Assembly: GCF_003056335.1 (NCBI RefSeq)
Contig: NZ_PYWA01000004.1
Span: forward strand, 124,001-188,000
From: Paracoccus indicus
GTDB taxonomy: Bacteria > Pseudomonadota > Alphaproteobacteria > Rhodobacterales > Rhodobacteraceae
Direction of reading: 5' to 3'
Length of the DNA stretch: 64,000 nucleotides
Part shown: one piece after another, positions 63,420 to 64,000 of the stretch
Layout of the letters: every line of letters starts with the position of its first letter
How positions within the stretch are numbered: the stretch's first letter is position 1
Translations under genes and position numbers: made by a program
Notes under the pieces: model-generated
What the model was told of the DNA's origin: nothing
The model's database searches: none
The model's input: only the letters and a program-made list of their open reading frames with translations

Positions 63420-64000
63420 ATGTCACCCACACCAGAACCCCGGCCCCAGCATGGGCAGACACCCGCCGATGACGCCTCGGCCAAGGCGCTGGCGCGCACG
63501 CCGCGGGCGGCCTTCGTGTATGGCATCACGCAATCGCTGCCCTTCCTGATCGTCATCATTCCCTTTGCGGTTCTCTTCGGCGTCGTCGCGACCGAGGCCG
63601 GTCTGAACGTCGCGCAGGTCATGGGCTTTTCGGTGCTGGTCCTTGCGGGTGCATCCCAGTTCACCGCCGTGCAGCTTCTGTCCGACAATGCGCCGACCAT
63701 CGTCATCATCCTGTCGGCGCTGGCCGTGAACCTGCGGATGGCGATGTATTCGGCATCGCTTCTGCCGTGGCTGCGCGAGGCGTCGGGACGGCAGAAGGCA
63801 TGGATCGCCTATGCGCTGATCGACCAGACCTTCGCGCTGTCCATCCAGCACTACGAACGCCACCCGCGTCTTGGGCTGCAACAGCGTCTGGCCTATTTCG
63901 CAGGTGGGGCGCTGGTGCTGTGCGTGCCGTGGATGGTGGCGACCTGGGCAGGTGCGACACTGGGCGACCTGATCCCCGATGACATCGCGCTGGATTTCGC
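63420..64000 (+). CDS. AzlC-family permease (branched-chain amino acid exporter subunit), 3' truncated
   Basis: The frame opens at ATG 63420 and runs off the window after about 193 residues. The sequence TPRAAFVYGITQSLPFLIVIIPFAVLFG, then GASQFTAVQLL and VNLRMAMYSASLLPWL, matches AzlC, the large subunit of a branched-chain amino acid exporter. Several membrane helices are present. A small azlD partner gene is expected just beyond the window. It is divergent from the GNAT gene with 40 bp between starts. Confidence 0.88.
   Translation, partial: MSPTPEPRPQHGQTPADDASAKALARTPRAAFVYGITQSLPFLIVIIPFAVLFGVVATEAGLNVAQVMGFSVLVLAGASQFTAVQLLSDNAPTIVIILSALAVNLRMAMYSASLLPWLREASGRQKAWIAYALIDQTFALSIQHYERHPRLGLQQRLAYFAGGALVLCVPWMVATWAGATLGDLIPDDIALDF

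Overview
This 64-kb window is chromosomal DNA from a GC-rich alphaproteobacterium. The gene set and order point to the Rhodobacterales, most likely Paracoccus or a close relative. The evidence is the rimP-nusA-ylxR/L7Ae-infB cluster, three tandem peptide deformylase genes ahead of fmt, the argH-lipoprotein-lysA-DUF4175 block, the TPR-ispE-pdxJ-acpS-lepB-rnc-era block, phaA-phaB, and a probable methylsuccinyl-CoA dehydrogenase. No rRNA, tRNA, CRISPR array, insertion sequence, prophage or plasmid function was recognised. Most of the window is conserved core genome with short spacers and many 1-10 bp start/stop overlaps.

Layout. 1-2.5 kb: end of a MarR-type regulator, ubiG, a proline iminopeptidase and a TspO-family protein. 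2.5-8.1 kb: rimP-nusA-ylxR/L7Ae-infB behind a leader that looks like a transcription attenuator, closed by a strong terminator. 8.2-11.0 kb (minus): an unrecognised 42-residue protein, mutT, argJ and a parvulin foldase. 11.0-13.9 kb: secA. 14.0-16.5 kb (minus): def-def-def-fmt, with the last deformylase lacking catalytic residues. 16.5-19.4 kb: a PatB/MalY-type C-S lyase, accA, then a gene-poor stretch with a micro-ORF and a frameshifted DUF1127-like gene. 19.4-28 kb: plsC, ftsX and ftsE (minus), a zinc-ribbon membrane protein (plus), then DUF4175, lysA, a tiny LptM/LppL-like lipoprotein and argH (minus). 28-33.9 kb: a TlpA-like thioredoxin, tag, an EAL protein, phaA, phaB, YdcH, DUF2007 and a polyprenyl diphosphate synthase. 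33.9-44 kb: amt, a class A PBP, mlaC/mlaA, an isolated type I secretion ABC/MFP pair, and an AtoE-type transporter. 44-51.7 kb: rnr, a GNAT, dapE, a TSUP transporter, the acyl-CoA dehydrogenase (mcd), a META-like lipoprotein and recO. 51.8-64 kb: rarD, DUF1491, era, rnc, lepB, acpS, pdxJ, ispE, a TPR protein, ETF-QO, greA, a membrane protein, a GNAT and the start of an AzlC permease.

How the genes fit together. Much of the window serves information flow (NusA, IF-2, RimP, GreA, RNase III, RNase R, Era), protein maturation and export (Fmt, Def, SecA, LepB, parvulin) and envelope building (class A PBP, FtsEX, PlsC, MlaA/MlaC, LptM-like lipoprotein, polyprenyl synthase). The rest suggests C4/C5 acyl-CoA metabolism: PhaA/PhaB make (R)-3-hydroxybutyryl-CoA for polyhydroxybutyrate, the Mcd-type dehydrogenase belongs to the ethylmalonyl-CoA pathway of acetyl-CoA assimilation, ETF-QO passes electrons from acyl-CoA dehydrogenases to ubiquinone, and AtoE may import short-chain acids.

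No large novel system was found. The items most worth a second look are the attenuator-like rimP leader, the apparently dead third deformylase, the uncharacterised 42-residue protein with its own terminator, the frameshifted DUF1127-like gene, a CtrA-like box before the EAL gene, and the type I secretion pair with no visible substrate.
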